From: Amaranthus tricolor
Lineage: Eukaryota; Streptophyta; Magnoliopsida; Caryophyllales; Amaranthaceae
NCBI RefSeq assembly: GCF_026212465.1
Contig: NC_080053.1
Coordinates: 4,985,287 to 5,049,286 of the forward strand
DNA length: 64,000 nucleotides
Reading direction: 5' to 3'
Shown: in pieces, positions 43,720-54,971 of the stretch
Position numbering within the stretch: the stretch's first letter is position 1
Layout of the letters: every line of letters starts with the position of its first letter
Made by a program: the position numbers and the translations under genes
Notes under the pieces: generated by a model
The model's database searches: none
Told to the model about the DNA's origin: nothing
Seen by the model: only the letters and a program-made list of their open reading frames with translations

Positions 43720-45687
43720 ATGGCAGAAAACATGTCTCCCAATGTGCAATTGGATGACCTTTCAGCTGAGGATATTACCCTATCTAAACCTCAAGGTAAC
43801 TATCTTCTGGTATATCCTCTCTTTAATATTTCAAGCTACCTTGTAATTATGGCAAATACTTCCGTTGGTTTCTTTTAGTTGTTACAGATATTGTCATCTT
43901 GTGAGGAGAAATGAAATGTAACTATCTGTTGCAACTAATAAAAACCAGAGGTAATAGACTAGTCAAAAAGTTTCAACCTAAAGACCATCAAGAACCCAAC
44001 AGATCAAGAAAAGCCAATCAAAATTGAAAGCTCGAAAACCTTTTTGAAAATCAAGAATTATAATTCATAGACCTTGACATAAATTGGCAAGTAACCTGTA
44101 AATCTTTCCAGACCCGAATCCATCAAAATTTAACCGAGTTCTTGAAATCCCATTAAAACACGAAATCTTTCGAACCTGATCTGACCAATTCATCATTTCA
44201 CATAAAAATCTGTACTTTATAGCTTTGTTTATGCTTGGTAATTCGTTATGCATCGTCGTGAATTAACTATCATCTGGCTTTGGCCTTTTCATCTCACAGG
44301 CAATTTAGAAGAGCCTTTTGGTGTACCTGGGTCTTTTACAGATGAAGAATATCCTTTTCTAACCCCAGAACCAAAGCTTGCTTCACATGAAAAATATGAT
44401 CACCCAAGTTACACCTCAGAGATATTTTCAAGCTTTATTAGTGGAAGTACTGACATGTCTTCTAAAGAAGGCTCTGAAAATTTTCCGTCATCATCATCAT
44501 CAGATGCTGAATCTGCAACATCTGACCAGCATGCCAACAGCGATGAAGACCTTCAGCCTAAGGTAATCAACTTCGAGTTCGACACCAATGGAATGGAAGA
44601 AGAACTTCACGTAACCAATCAAGTAGATGGAGAAGTTATGCTTGAAGAAAAGAAGGAAGAACTCTATGACAAATTGCTTGAAAAAGTGGCTAATTATGAG
44701 GTTGAGCTCAAGTGTACGAAGAACAAGCTTCAATCTTCTGAAGAAGAAATTGCAAGGTTGAAGAACGAGAATTTGACTCTAGTTGAAGAGCTTGGGATTT
44801 CAAAAGAGAAACTTCGAATTTGTGAGGATAACATGGGCAAAATGGAGCATGATCTTAGACATGAACTTGAACAAGGTCAGCATCAGTTTCAACATCAACT
44901 AGATCTGGCCAACCAAAGCATTGATCAATTACAAACTGAGCTGGGTTCGGAAAGGAGGCTGGTTTCTGAGCTCCAAGAGATGATTAACAAGACTAAAAAT
45001 GATTTAGATGATTATAATCGCGAAATTGAGAAGCTCAAACTTGCCTTAGATGATGCCCATAAAGACGCTTCCAACGACAGGACACAATTCCAGTATGAAA
45101 TCTCTTGTCTGAATGAAGAAAAAGATGCTTTGGAGCTGAAACAGAAAGTGTTAGAGGAGCAGATAAACCAATATGAAAGTGAAAAGATTGAGGCTGGAAA
45201 GTCGCACGAAGCAAGAGAAACTGCTTTGTTAGACGAGATCAAACAGTTAAAGATCGAGTTATCCCAACAAAGTTCTGTTGTCGAGACTCTGAACCAGAAC
45301 CTTGATGCTAACAATCTGAAGTATGACACTCTTATGGCACAGAAAGATGAAGTGCTTGCTAAAGTGCAGACGCTGGTTGCTGAACTGAATGCTCGAGAGA
45401 TTGATATGCTGCAAATGGAGGAGCGCATCAGCAAAATGAATACCGAACACAGGGAGCTGTTAAGTGAATCAGAGAACACAGAAAAACTGGTGGAGGAATT
45501 GAGATTGAAAGTACATGATCAAGACCAAGAGATGGAGAAGCAAAGAGGTGTTATTCATGATTATGCGAATGAGAAAAGAGAAGCTATTCGACAGCTTTGT
45601 TTCTCGTTGGAATACTACAGAAATGAGTACCATGAACTCCGTCAAGTTTTCACCAAGTGCAAGCAGTCTGCAGTTATGGCTGCATAA
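43720..45687 (+). CDS. NETWORKED-4-like coiled-coil protein, no NAB domain found (487 aa)
   Basis: CDS exons 43720-43795 and 44300-45687, joined G/GC with donor AAG/GTAAC and acceptor CACAG. The protein starts MAENMSPNVQLDDLSAEDIT. It then shows a segment with STDMSSKEG and SSSSSSDAES, as in NET4 proteins, and a long coiled coil (about residues 130-455) beginning KLLEKVANYEVELK and ESSEEEIARLK-like text. The conserved end is EKREAIRQLCFSLEYYRNEY. NET4 proteins link actin to the vacuole membrane through an N-terminal NAB domain. That domain (SWWWDSHI type) is not present in either exon or in the 1.4-kb intron upstream. The start at 43720 is the first ATG after the splice site. It is either a divergent family member or a gene that lost its first coding part. 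Confidence 0.78.
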
Positions 45688-45937
45688 GGAAGCATTATGA
45701 ACTATGTTGTATATGTGTGATATTGCTGTCAATTAATCTTGATTAGTTTCTACCATCTTGTTCAGCCTGTAATGTTTTTTTGTTCATGTGATTCAGTTAT
45801 AGTATAGTTAAACTATATTCATCCTGTTTAGGTTGTATGCTTTGACAGTCATTGTCCATTCTATGGAGAAATATCCAAAACTGGTTTCTTATTTTGTACT
45901 ATAATATGTAGTAGCTATAAGTGGGTGAAGCTTAATA
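45688..45937. other. 3' flank of the NET4-like gene
   Basis: A T-rich 3' UTR-like stretch with no clear polyadenylation signal assigned. Confidence 0.4.
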
Positions 45938-46167
45938 CTTCCTTCTATTCACCTTATTAGTCCCACCTAACAGGGTATATTTACCAACGCAATAATTTCA
46001 GTATTAATATCACTAATTATGCATGATTATATAATATAAAAAGTCGATATCAATAATCTTTTTATTGAAATGAATTAAACAAGATCCCACCTGACTATGT
46101 TAAGTTAAAAGTGGTTGATAAACAGTGTTAAAAGTCAAATGGAACTAATATGTTGAACAAGAGTGAG
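45938..46167. repeat. Stowaway-like MITE
   Basis: The left end CTTCCTTCTATTCACCTTAT and the complement of the right end (CTCACTCTTGTTCAACATAT) pair into ATTAGT. TA flanks on both sides (45936-45937 and 46168-46169). The core matches the family. Confidence 0.72.
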
Positions 46168-46876
46168 TATTTATGAAGCAAATTAAATGGTGACAATGGT
46201 TAAAATACTTAGAGTTTGCGGTTTGATTCTTTATGGTATACATAAATTTTCAAATAATTTTTCAGAAACTATATATTTAACCTATTGGTATATTGGTCTT
46301 TATGCTACACAATAGTCTTTTAAAATAATCCATGCAGCTCTTATTGACATTTTTTAAAAGTTATTTAGCTTTTCAAATCCAAAATTATAATTTTCTCATT
46401 TAAAAACCAAATACTTACAATTTTAATTTGGTTTTTGTATGATTATTTTGTTTGGTCTATCGTTCATTGGACTATAGTTTTTCATAAATATTTTAGGTTT
46501 TTGGCCCTTTTAGTAATAGCATACAAAGTTAACCTCGTAAACAAGGTCAAGTCTTTGTTCGTTGTGCTGTTAGTAACAGCAAACAAAGGGTTTGACTATG
46601 TTTGACCAAGTAAAATATTTTTTTTCTTTCATTAACAGCGAATAACTTGTTATTTTTTAACCAGCCTTCTTTATTCGCTGTTAATGACAGTGAACAAATT
46701 CAAATCACAGGTTAAGATTTTTCGTGCTTATTTTGAAAATTTTGTTTATTCCATGCCTAATTTGAAAATTTTTTATATGAATTTGCTTATTTGTTCAAAT
46801 TTTCTTCTTATTTGATTGGATCTTTTGAATAAGATTATTTTCATATTGATTATATCTTAGATGTTTGTGCTTAAGG
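46168..46876. other. no gene; scattered AACAGCGAAC units
   Basis: GCTGTTAGTAACAGCAAAC and TTAACAGCGAATAAC-like units recur in both orientations between 46500 and 46710. Their meaning is unknown. Confidence 0.4.
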
Positions 46877-47413
46877 TTATTAGGATCGAAATACTACCAA
46901 GGATCGTAGAAGGGGTATGATCGATATCGATAGATTGGGATCGTAGGATTGTGTGATCCTAAAATATTCATTAATGGTGCTTTATACTTAGTATCAGTTA
47001 TATTTGTTCATTTTTAAGTTTTAAGGTGTAAGTAAAAACTTATTTGACTTTATCTATTAAGTTTGAAAAATAATACTTTAAATAATTATTTTTAAACTGC
47101 AAATCAAGAAAAATTTGAATTATATATTAATATTGATATAATTATTTTAAAAATATATATTTATACATAATTAAAATCTTGATTATCTGAAAATATTTTA
47201 TGATTGAAATTTAAAACTACCCTTGTAGGATTGGATCGTTAGATCGTAGGACCGTAAATTGTGTTATGATCCTACCACCTAAATTATTGAGCTAAGTAGG
47301 ATCGCACGATTTTACCACATTAAGATCTTACATATAATCCGAATCGATCAACTATTTTTAAATCATAGGATCGTAAAAATTAGAATCGTGGATAAAAATT
47401 GGAATTCTAATAA
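46877..47413. repeat. element rich in GATCGTA units, possible TIR element
   Basis: GGATCGTAG-type units crowd both ends. The outermost bases GTTATTAGGAT and, complemented, GTTATTAGAAT agree. No target duplication is clear. Confidence 0.4.
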
Positions 47414-47706
47414 CTATATTTGTGCTAAGTTAGCACTACTAACTAATGAATCGTGAACTGTTGTGGATTCAAGGATTCAAGATATTATGAGATCAATCAG
47501 AAGACATGCAAATCAATGCAATCAAACAATAACAAAGATAACGAGATTCACTCAATATAAGCTAATCTTTCTTAGGTCTAGATTATGTTTATTAATTGAT
47601 GAAGAAAAACAAAGAAGTTCTCTTAAAGAAGTAAGAACTCATAATAAAGTATCATGATGAAACGGTCAACAATAGATATGATGTCACTAGGCATGGCCAC
47701 GGTCCG

Positions 47707-47880
47707 GGTTGGTCCGGTTCCGTTCCGGTTCCATCCGGTTCCGGTTCCATTTGGAACCTGTCGCGAACGGTTCCGGTTCCGGTTCCGGTTCCGGGCGGTT
47801 CCAAACGGTTCCTTGGCGGTTCATGAGGCGGTTCCGGCGGTTCCAACTCACGGGACGGGCGGGTCGGACCATCGGTTCCA
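47707..47880. repeat. GGTTCCG array, left subterminal region of the hAT element
   Basis: Dense tandem and near-tandem GGTTCCG/GGTTCC units, probably transposase-binding sites. Apparent open frames here on both strands come from the repeat. Confidence 0.85.
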
Positions 47881-48235
47881 TTTTAATTTTTTCTTTAAAT
47901 TTTTGTATAATAAAAAAATACTATAATATCGCGGACGTACCTTTGATGATTACTTGATTATTAGCGAAATTCATTGCATGTCAAGTTGTCATCGTTATTG
48001 AAATATTTACTAAAAAGAATGGAAAAAAATAAATTAATAAGAAACGAATCAATGATAATGTCGATAAAGATGATTAATAAAAAAAGAGGGAGAAAATGGA
48101 CTTGAACCTAGTACCCAAATGAATACTAAGCTGCCTACGTATCCCGAAGGAATCAAAGCCCACGTAGTTCTTTGTCATACCTTTTATTTATAGTTGTTGA
48201 GTGTTGATTCATCGTTGTCGCTTGTCGGATTGATC

Positions 48236-50862
48236 CTATTCGTCTTCGTCATCATCATGTGGTTGATTAGATGCTTCCGCTGACTCTCCTCCTGACGATG
48301 ATGAAATTGTATCCATCATCATCCATGGATCATCATCGTCGTCTTGATCATCATCGCTCCTTAGTCCTTGTGTTCGAATCTCCGCTTGATCCCAATCTTT
48401 CTTGCAAACACATATTTGAATACTATGTGGAGCAAGACGAGATCGCTTTTCGTCCAAAACTCTTCTACCTGCACTAAAAGCAGACTCCGACGCAATAGTT
48501 GACGCGGGAATTGCAAGGATATCCTTTGCAATTCTCGATAAAATGGGAAATTTAACAGATTTTTCTTTCCACCACTCCAAAATATTATAGACACTTGGGT
48601 CTATTTCAAAGTGGTGTTTAAGATAACTATCTAGTTCTAAATATGTGGTCGAGGAAGAAGAAGATCCTACAAAACTATCATCTTGAGTCATTATGTTAGC
48701 TATTACTGAATTATAGAAAGTGGGACGAGCCGAAACGCTAGCACGCCTAGACATATCGCGTTTCGGGTTATATACACTAGCGTAAAAATCATAGAGTTCA
48801 ACTAAATATTTTTTATATGTTCCTACATAATATTGTACATCAGAAGACGGGCGATCTAACGATTGATAATAAAATCCTATTACTTTAGTTAGGACCTCAG
48901 TTTTAAAACGTGGGTCCAAAATGGTTGCGATTCCATAAATATAAGGAAAATCGGTAAAATATGATTTCCATTTTTCCATCATATCTGCAAGAATCGGCCT
49001 TAATTGTGGGTTAGTATCTTCATGTGTATGTTTAAGTAGATGATAAAAAATAGTAATACATTCACTTATTACTAAGTGAACGTTCGGTTCATAAACATAA
49101 GAAAAAATCTTAGTCGCGTGGTCATACGCTTCTAATATGTTATGTACACCTATTGCTAATTCCCAAGTTTCATCAGCTATGAAACTATCTGTACACTCAC
49201 TATATAGTTGTGTTATTACTGGGCGATAAGCAATCGCCTTTCTTAATAAATCGTTGGTTGAGCCCCAACGTGTAGGAGTATCTAATGACCAATACACTTT
49301 TTTAAGTTGGTATTGGTCACATAATTGTTTATATCTTCTTTTTATCTTTCCGATCCTAAGCCATTTCACTATATCCCTAATTGGTTCTAATAATTCACTT
49401 AATTGTTTTATGCCTACTTGACAAGATAAGTTAACTATATGCGCACAACAACGTATGTGTAATAAGCTACCCCCAAGGATTAAACTAAAGGCAGGTTCGT
49501 TAAACAAAAGTTCTATACATTTAATGTTTGCGGTTGCATTATCAGTTGAACAACAAAATATTTTATCTAATAAGTTCCATTCTCTACATATCTCTACTAA
49601 TCTATATTTTATGTTTTCACCGGTATGTCTTTCTGGCATTGTCTCAAAAGCAATTATTCTTTTTTGAATAATCCAATTTCGATCTATCCAGTGTGCTGTT
49701 ACACACATATAAGCTTCTAAATGTGGGGGAGCAGACCAAATGTCAGTTGTTATGCTAACCTTACCATTAAACGATTTAAACATTTCAACTAATTCATAGC
49801 GCATTGATTCGTATAATTTAATTGTGCGTCTTTTAAGAGTGCTCCTAGGGATTGCTCTATATTGTGGTTGCAATTGTTGTCTAGTGAGACGCTCGTATGC
49901 CCTACTTTCACCGTGGTTAAAAGGCAATTCATCACAAATTACATACCTAGAAAATTCATCAATCATGTCATTACGATTATATCTAAAAGGCATACCTGTG
50001 TTGGGAATGTCCCATTGTGTCTGTCGGCTTCCACTTGTGGTCCCGCTGCCGCTTGCTGCGTGAGTTTCTTTTGTGATTCCATGCTTCTTTGCCAAATGTT
50101 TGTTAAAAGATCCCGTTTCACCACCTAACACGTATTCACAAAATACAATAAATAAATGTTTATAAAATATGAATATATAATGTATGAATGTATTATGTAT
50201 GTATAAAAAACTTAAAAAGTATTTACCTCTGGTGAAACTGTATGAAACTAAGGGCTTTACTCCTTGACTTTCAATAATTTGACAAGTGCATAAGAAAATA
50301 TCTGGATTCTCGGTTGGTTCTTTTGTGAAATACGACCACACATGTGAAACAGCTCTACTACTAGGAGGTGGCATTGCCGGAAAAGGTTGTCTTACTGGTT
50401 CATCTTCATCTAAATAAATAATTTAAAATTATAAAAATATAATTAAATAAATAAATAATTTAAAGTTTAATTAATTTGAAGAATAATATTATAAAACTAA
50501 CCGATAGTTTGGAAATTGACTCGTTTACCACGAGCTTGTCTTTGTTGTTGTTGTTCTCCTTGTTCTTCATGTAGTCTTGTTGATGACTGTCGAGATATAT
50601 GTATCCCAATTGGGGTCGTTGGTTCCTCTTCTTGTTCTTCTTCTTCATCAATTTGTATATCTCTTTCCACTTCTTCTGCATAATTATGTAACTCCGGGTC
50701 GTACCCTTCCGGATAATTATGTTCATAATTATAATTACTAATGGAGGGTGTTGTTGATACCGACAGAGTAGAAGTGACCTTTCTTTTGGAGGAACTGGAA
50801 CCTCCTAATGATTTTGCCACTTTAGTAACTTTTTTTGTGGCTTTTTTCAAAAATGAAGACAT
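48236..50862 (-). CDS. hAT transposase, three exons, 810 aa
   Basis: Exons 50862-50502, 50409-50227 and 50124-48236, with good borders (ATCG/GTTAGT, TTTAG/ATGAAG, AGAG/GTAAAT, TTAG/GTGGTG). The joined frame stays open to the stop at 48236. Residues 1-120 are basic then acidic (KKATKKVTKVAKSLGGSS; DEEEEQEEE). A BED zinc finger spans about 140-195 (SHVWSYF, then HLAKKHG). It has CxC where most BED fingers have CxxC. The catalytic residues are predicted as D309 (ITTDIWSAP), D376 (CSTDNATAN) and E728 (IASESAFSAG). RCCAHIVNLSC and TPTRWGSTND are family landmarks. The C-terminal dimerisation block (LEWWKEKSVKFPILSRIAKD) is complete. The second intron is 102 nt with no stop in frame, so retention would add 34 residues. 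Confidence 0.95.
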
Positions 50863-51120
50863 GATTGATAATATTGAAGTAATAATAGAAATATAGAATT
50901 AAGAAATAAATAAATAATTAATTATGTAACTAACTAAATTAAGAAATAATTAGAAGACTAATTATGTAATTAAGAGAATAATTGCGTAATTAAATAATTA
51001 AGTAGAGAGAGTAAGTAGAGAGAGTAGGAGAATAGATGAGTTGTGAATGAAAATGATTGAAAGTGATGAGTATATATAGAGTAAAGTGCAACGGCTATAA
51101 AACGGTAACAAACGGCTAGT

Positions 51121-51430
51121 TTTGGCGAACCGGTTCCATGGAACCGGTAGGCCGGTTCAACCGGTCCGGTCCCGGTTCCGGTTCCACGGAACCGTTGAGC
51201 CGGTTCAACCGGACCAGTTCCGGTTCCGGTTCCAGAACCGGTTCCATGGAACCGTTGGACCGGTTCCGGTTCCAAACCGCGGGTTTTTTACCCGGTTCAC
51301 GACGGTTTTTTCCGGCAGTTTCACGGTTCCGGCAACTTTTTCCGGCGGTTTCGCGGTTCGGGGCGGTTCGGAACCTGTCGCAAACGGTTCCGGTTCCAAG
51401 CGGTTCGGGACCGGTTCGGTTCCGGGTAAC
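51121..51430. repeat. GGTTCCG array, right subterminal region of the hAT element
   Basis: A longer array than at the left end. It has GGTTCC and GGAACC in both orientations and CCGGTTCAACCGG palindromes. The first transposase exon starts about 260 bp inside it. Confidence 0.85.
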
Positions 51431-51458
51431 CCGCCCCGTGGCCATGCCTAGATGTCAC

Positions 51459-52233
51459 CATAATACAGTCAACATTGTAAAAATTTTGCACAATAGATAT
51501 GGTACAGTGCAAAATATAAAGGACACAACTGAAGAGTGTCAACAATTTTGAGAGTGTAATTGTATATAATTCTGCTGTTTCTGTTTTTTGAATATTGCTA
51601 AATAAGTAAATATTATAGTTGCTTTATTTGCTTCATTTTCCATTTAATATAAATAAAAATGAGTGGGAGAGCCCACAATAGAAAATTTTCATGTGGTGAC
51701 CTTGAAATTTTGACGTTTTCATGTGATGGACAAATGTTTTTTATTCGTTTACTGGCTTTAAGTTTTTAACTTTTTTACTTGGTAGACAAAAAAAAAGATT
51801 CTTGTTAAATTTATTATGTTACCTATCGTAAAGAGTTTTTTCAATAAAAACAAATGTCACGATCATCCTTTTTAAACACGCTTTACTAAAACACGCTTTA
51901 CACGCTTTGCTAAAAATTAGAAATTGTTGACCCTCAATATAATCCGAAAATGTTAACCAACCATAAGGAGAAGACTTCATTAGTTGGGGAAAACCCTACA
52001 AATTAGAACATTAACATCACATTATTCGAGAAAAATGATATATTACTCTAATAATTTTAGAAATTTAATAATAAAATAGAAAACCCTAAAATACTAAAAC
52101 CATATCTTCCCTGCTCCGAATTGAAGAGCATTTGAAAAATGCCATTAACCAAGAATTATTGTATTTGTGAGATTCAATAGTATGCCAACTGACGACTACA
52201 CTACGTACTCGGGTATTCTCTTGAAGCACAACA
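51459..52233. other. no recognised gene
   Basis: AT-rich, with no domain or terminal repeat seen. Confidence 0.45.
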
Positions 52234-52395
52234 ATGAAAACGACAGCCATGTTATATGAAGCAGAGAAGTACACTAAGTTTCTTGAAGCACAAATTGAAG
52301 CATTGAAATGTATGCCAGGTTATGATGATTATGGATGGTGCCTAGTTTCTGCTAAACAAATTGAATTAGGGTTTACTTTAAAAACCTTATTTTAA
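52234..52395 (+). pseudogene. fragment resembling the second helix of a bHLH factor
   Basis: A 53-codon frame starting MKTTAMLYEAEKYTKFLEAQ and then IEALKCMPGYDDYG. The pattern TAMLYEAxKYxKFLEAQIxAL matches helix 2 of plant bHLH proteins, where DTAxML opens the helix. The basic region and first helix are absent: stops lie in frame just upstream. It is likely a gene relic or a piece captured by an element. Confidence 0.55.
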
Positions 52396-52420
52396 AAACT
52401 AGGCAATTAAGAAATTGGGG

Positions 52421-52535
52421 TAATTGGGTTAATGGGGTGGGGGCATGTTGGCGTTAGGGTGGGGGAATGGTGGTGTTGGGATGGGGCAATGGTGGTGATT
52501 GGAAAGGGGTAGAGAGAGATCGGGAAGAAGGGTCT
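52421..52535 (+). other. G-rich stretch with G-quadruplex potential
   Basis: GGGGTGGGGG, GGGTGGGGG and GGGATGGGG lie within about 70 bp in otherwise AT-rich DNA, so four G-tracts are available on the plus strand. Confidence 0.55.
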
Positions 52536-53065
52536 AATTAAGTGTAATTAGGTTAGCTTGATAAATTTTAATGAAAGTCAAAGGTTATTACCTTGGTTAA
52601 TGGTCATTTAGCAGGTCCTCTCACCTGAATCCGATAAAGTAAATATATCGATGTCGTATTTATAAATTTGAAGGTTGTTCGTTAAAAAAAAGTTTGCAGC
52701 TATTTTTTTTAAAAAGCTTAAATTTCAAGCTTAGTTGGCAATGAATCCTTAATTTTTTAAAATAAGAGGCGCAACATGGAAGAAGTGTGTAAGGGAAAAA
52801 TTAAAGAAAAAAAGTGATAAATTTTTTATGACAATTATATAAATAATTAATAATTAATAATCAAATCCTATAGACATAATAAATAAGATAAAAAAGTTGA
52901 AATTAGAAAAAATATGGCAATTGATATAATCCATAAAAAGGAAGACATTTAATTAAAAAAAATTAAACTTTTTCATTTAAGCTTCAATTTCAAAGTATTT
53001 GGACAAATGAGTGTCACTCCAAACTATTTGGAAAAATAATCTTATAAGAAAAGCGTTGTTAAGAG

Positions 53066-54141
53066 CAGCGTTTTTGTACCCTAATTGGTTGGAAACTGAA
53101 TTTTGAGTGGAAGGAAAAATATTATCAAAGACAACGTTTTACACTTAATGGAAAACGCTACCCTTGTTAGTGTTTTTCCTCAACCCTATTCTTTTTCTTT
53201 TTTGAAAAAAAAATTAATTAGAAAGTTTGGTGCTTATACAAGGATTTAAACCTTAGTCTCCTAGAAATTCAAAGCATGTATTAACCACTAAAACAACTTA
53301 GAATCTTTGAAACTATTTTACTATTAATGTGGTTTAATATGGAAATAAGTTTCAAAAATGAAAGTCAAACTTTGACTTTTATTGTATAAATTAAGAATAA
53401 TATTAGTATCATTGAAATATTTATATTTTTCTTTACTTAAATAATATTTTAATTTTTAGTTTTAATATTTTTAATTTTTATTTTTTGTACCTTAATAGGC
53501 TAGGAACTGAGTTTTGGGTGGAAGACTAAAAACACTGTCAAAGACAGCGTTTTACACTTAGGGCATGCTTGAATTGGGTGTAAATATTTAAGAGGTAAAA
53601 AAGTCAAAACAAGAAAACAAAGTTGATAAATGAGAAATTAGTGAAATTTAACTGTTATAGAGGTGGATAAATGGTTTTAAAGTAATGAAAAATGAAGAAA
53701 GCTTTTAAATTTGTGGGGTAAATATTTATCCTAGGGGAGAGTGGAGGAATGTATTACCTCCATATTAGGGGAAATCATCTTCTTTTTTCTTCATTATTTT
53801 TATTTCATGCTCATTTTACCTTCTACACAACTATCTCAACTACTTCAAATGCATCTCTATTTGCTTTCATTTCATTAGTTTGACTTTATTTCCCTCCTTA
53901 AATATTTACATCAAATCCAAGCATGACCTTAATGAAAAACGCTACCAAGCGCTATTCCTCCCTTAATTTTTTTTGTGAAAAAAATAATTTAATTGTTTGG
54001 TTATACAAGAATTCAAACTTTAATCTCTTGAAAAGTCAAAGCATGCACTAACCACTTAGTCAACTTAACTTCTTTAACACTATTTTACTACTAGTGTCAT
54101 TTAATATTAATATAAATTTCCAAAATAAAAGTCTTTAAAAA
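53066..54141. repeat. direct duplication of about 310 bp; second copy carries a MITE
   Basis: Copy 1 is about 53066-53377. Copy 2 is about 53481-53560 plus 53929-54141. Both contain TTTTTGTACC, GGAACTGA/GGAAACTGA, CAAAGACA-CGTTTTACACTTA, AAAACGCTACC and CAAAGCATG-ACTAACCACT. Copy 2 is split by the Tourist element at 53561-53928. The duplicated unit is not recognised. Confidence 0.75.
53561..53928. mobile_element. Tourist-like MITE (PIF/Harbinger) with TTA target duplication
   Basis: The left end GGGCATGCTTGAATTGGGTG pairs with the complement of the right end (GGTCATGCTTGGATTTGATG) and continues TAAATATTTAAG. TTA stands at 53558-53560 and 53929-53931. The neighbouring duplicate at 53066-53377 shows the uninterrupted site (ACACTTAATGGAAAACGC), which confirms the borders. 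Confidence 0.9.
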
Positions 54142-54310
54142 ACTATTAATATTTAATTGCAAACTTTGATTAATAATGTACCAATGCAAGCGTACCCAAA
54201 GTCCCAAACTAGTTAATTAAAAATATAGAAATAAAAAAAATGGTTGACTTGAGAGTTAGGGGACCATAAGAATGAGTGCTGACTGCTGAGTTCTGACGAA
54301 GTCCTTACTA

Positions 54311-54564
54311 CTCTCTCCTAAATTATTTGTAATATTAGAATTTTAAGTTACTTCAACATATTTATTCCACCTTTAATGTATTTAATTACGCGTAATAAAA
54401 AATATAAAAAGTATAGATTAATAAATATAATCCTTACCTTGATATAAATTCAATAAGATTTTATTTGATTATATTTTTAAATTATAGATTAAAAACTAAA
54501 TTATATTAATAAGATAAATGAATAATGCAAAATCTTAATATTTCAAGTAATTAGCAGAAGGAAG
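54311..54564. repeat. Stowaway-like MITE
   Basis: CTCTCTCCTAAATTATTTG and the complement of the right end (CTTCCTTCTGCTAATTACTTG) pair. TA flanks both ends. The core contains CAATAAGATTTTATTTGA. Confidence 0.65.
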
Positions 54565-54717
54565 TATGAAAAATTATAATAGTTTATTTTTTAATATAAT
54601 AAATATCATATTAAATAAAGAGAGATTTTACATTTTGGAGTCTAATTTTAAAAAATTAATTGTTTAAATAAGATTGAAAATTTTGATACAGTTCAATTTT
54701 TAGAAAAATGATACATA

Positions 54718-54971
54718 TTCTCTCGTATCCATCCTAATAGTTCCATTTGACTGGGCACATTTACTAATGTAATAGTTTTATTATTAATATCTCTAATTGT
54801 ATATAAATAAAAATTATAAAAAATTAATATTAATAAGCTTTGCATTGAAATGAATTAAATAAGATCTCAATTGACTATGTTATAACTTATAGATTAAGAA
54901 TAAAAAAAAAAGTAAAAGTTGCAAGTGAATAATGAACAATATCAAAAATCAAATGAAATTAATAAAGTGAA
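54718..54971. repeat. Stowaway-like MITE
   Basis: TTCTCTCGTATCCATCC at the left. The right end complement TTCACTTTATTAATTTCATT is similar and both go on with TTTGA. TA flanks. The core is AATTAAATAAGATCTCAATT. Confidence 0.6.

Larger units (their letters stand above)
47688..51450 (-). mobile_element. complete hAT transposon
   Basis: The terminal repeat TAGGCATGGCCACGG is perfect at both ends (15 bp). GATGTCAC stands at 47680-47687 and again at 51451-51458, a perfect 8-bp hAT target duplication. Length is 3763 bp. Both subterminal regions (47707-47880 and 51121-51430) are packed with GGTTCCG units. The single gene between them is an open hAT transposase on the minus strand. All parts needed for autonomy appear to be present, so this copy is young. 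Confidence 0.96.

Noticed and set aside
45012..45732. Minus-strand frames opposite the NET4-like exon
   Set aside because: Shadows of the coiled-coil coding strand, with no domain of their own.
47652..47957. Several frames with FRFRF or EPEPEP text
   Set aside because: Translation of the left GGTTCCG array, not a protein gene.
51116..51551. Overlapping open frames of 60-137 codons on both strands
   Set aside because: They arise from the GGTTCCG array of the hAT right end; the translated text is simple repeat.
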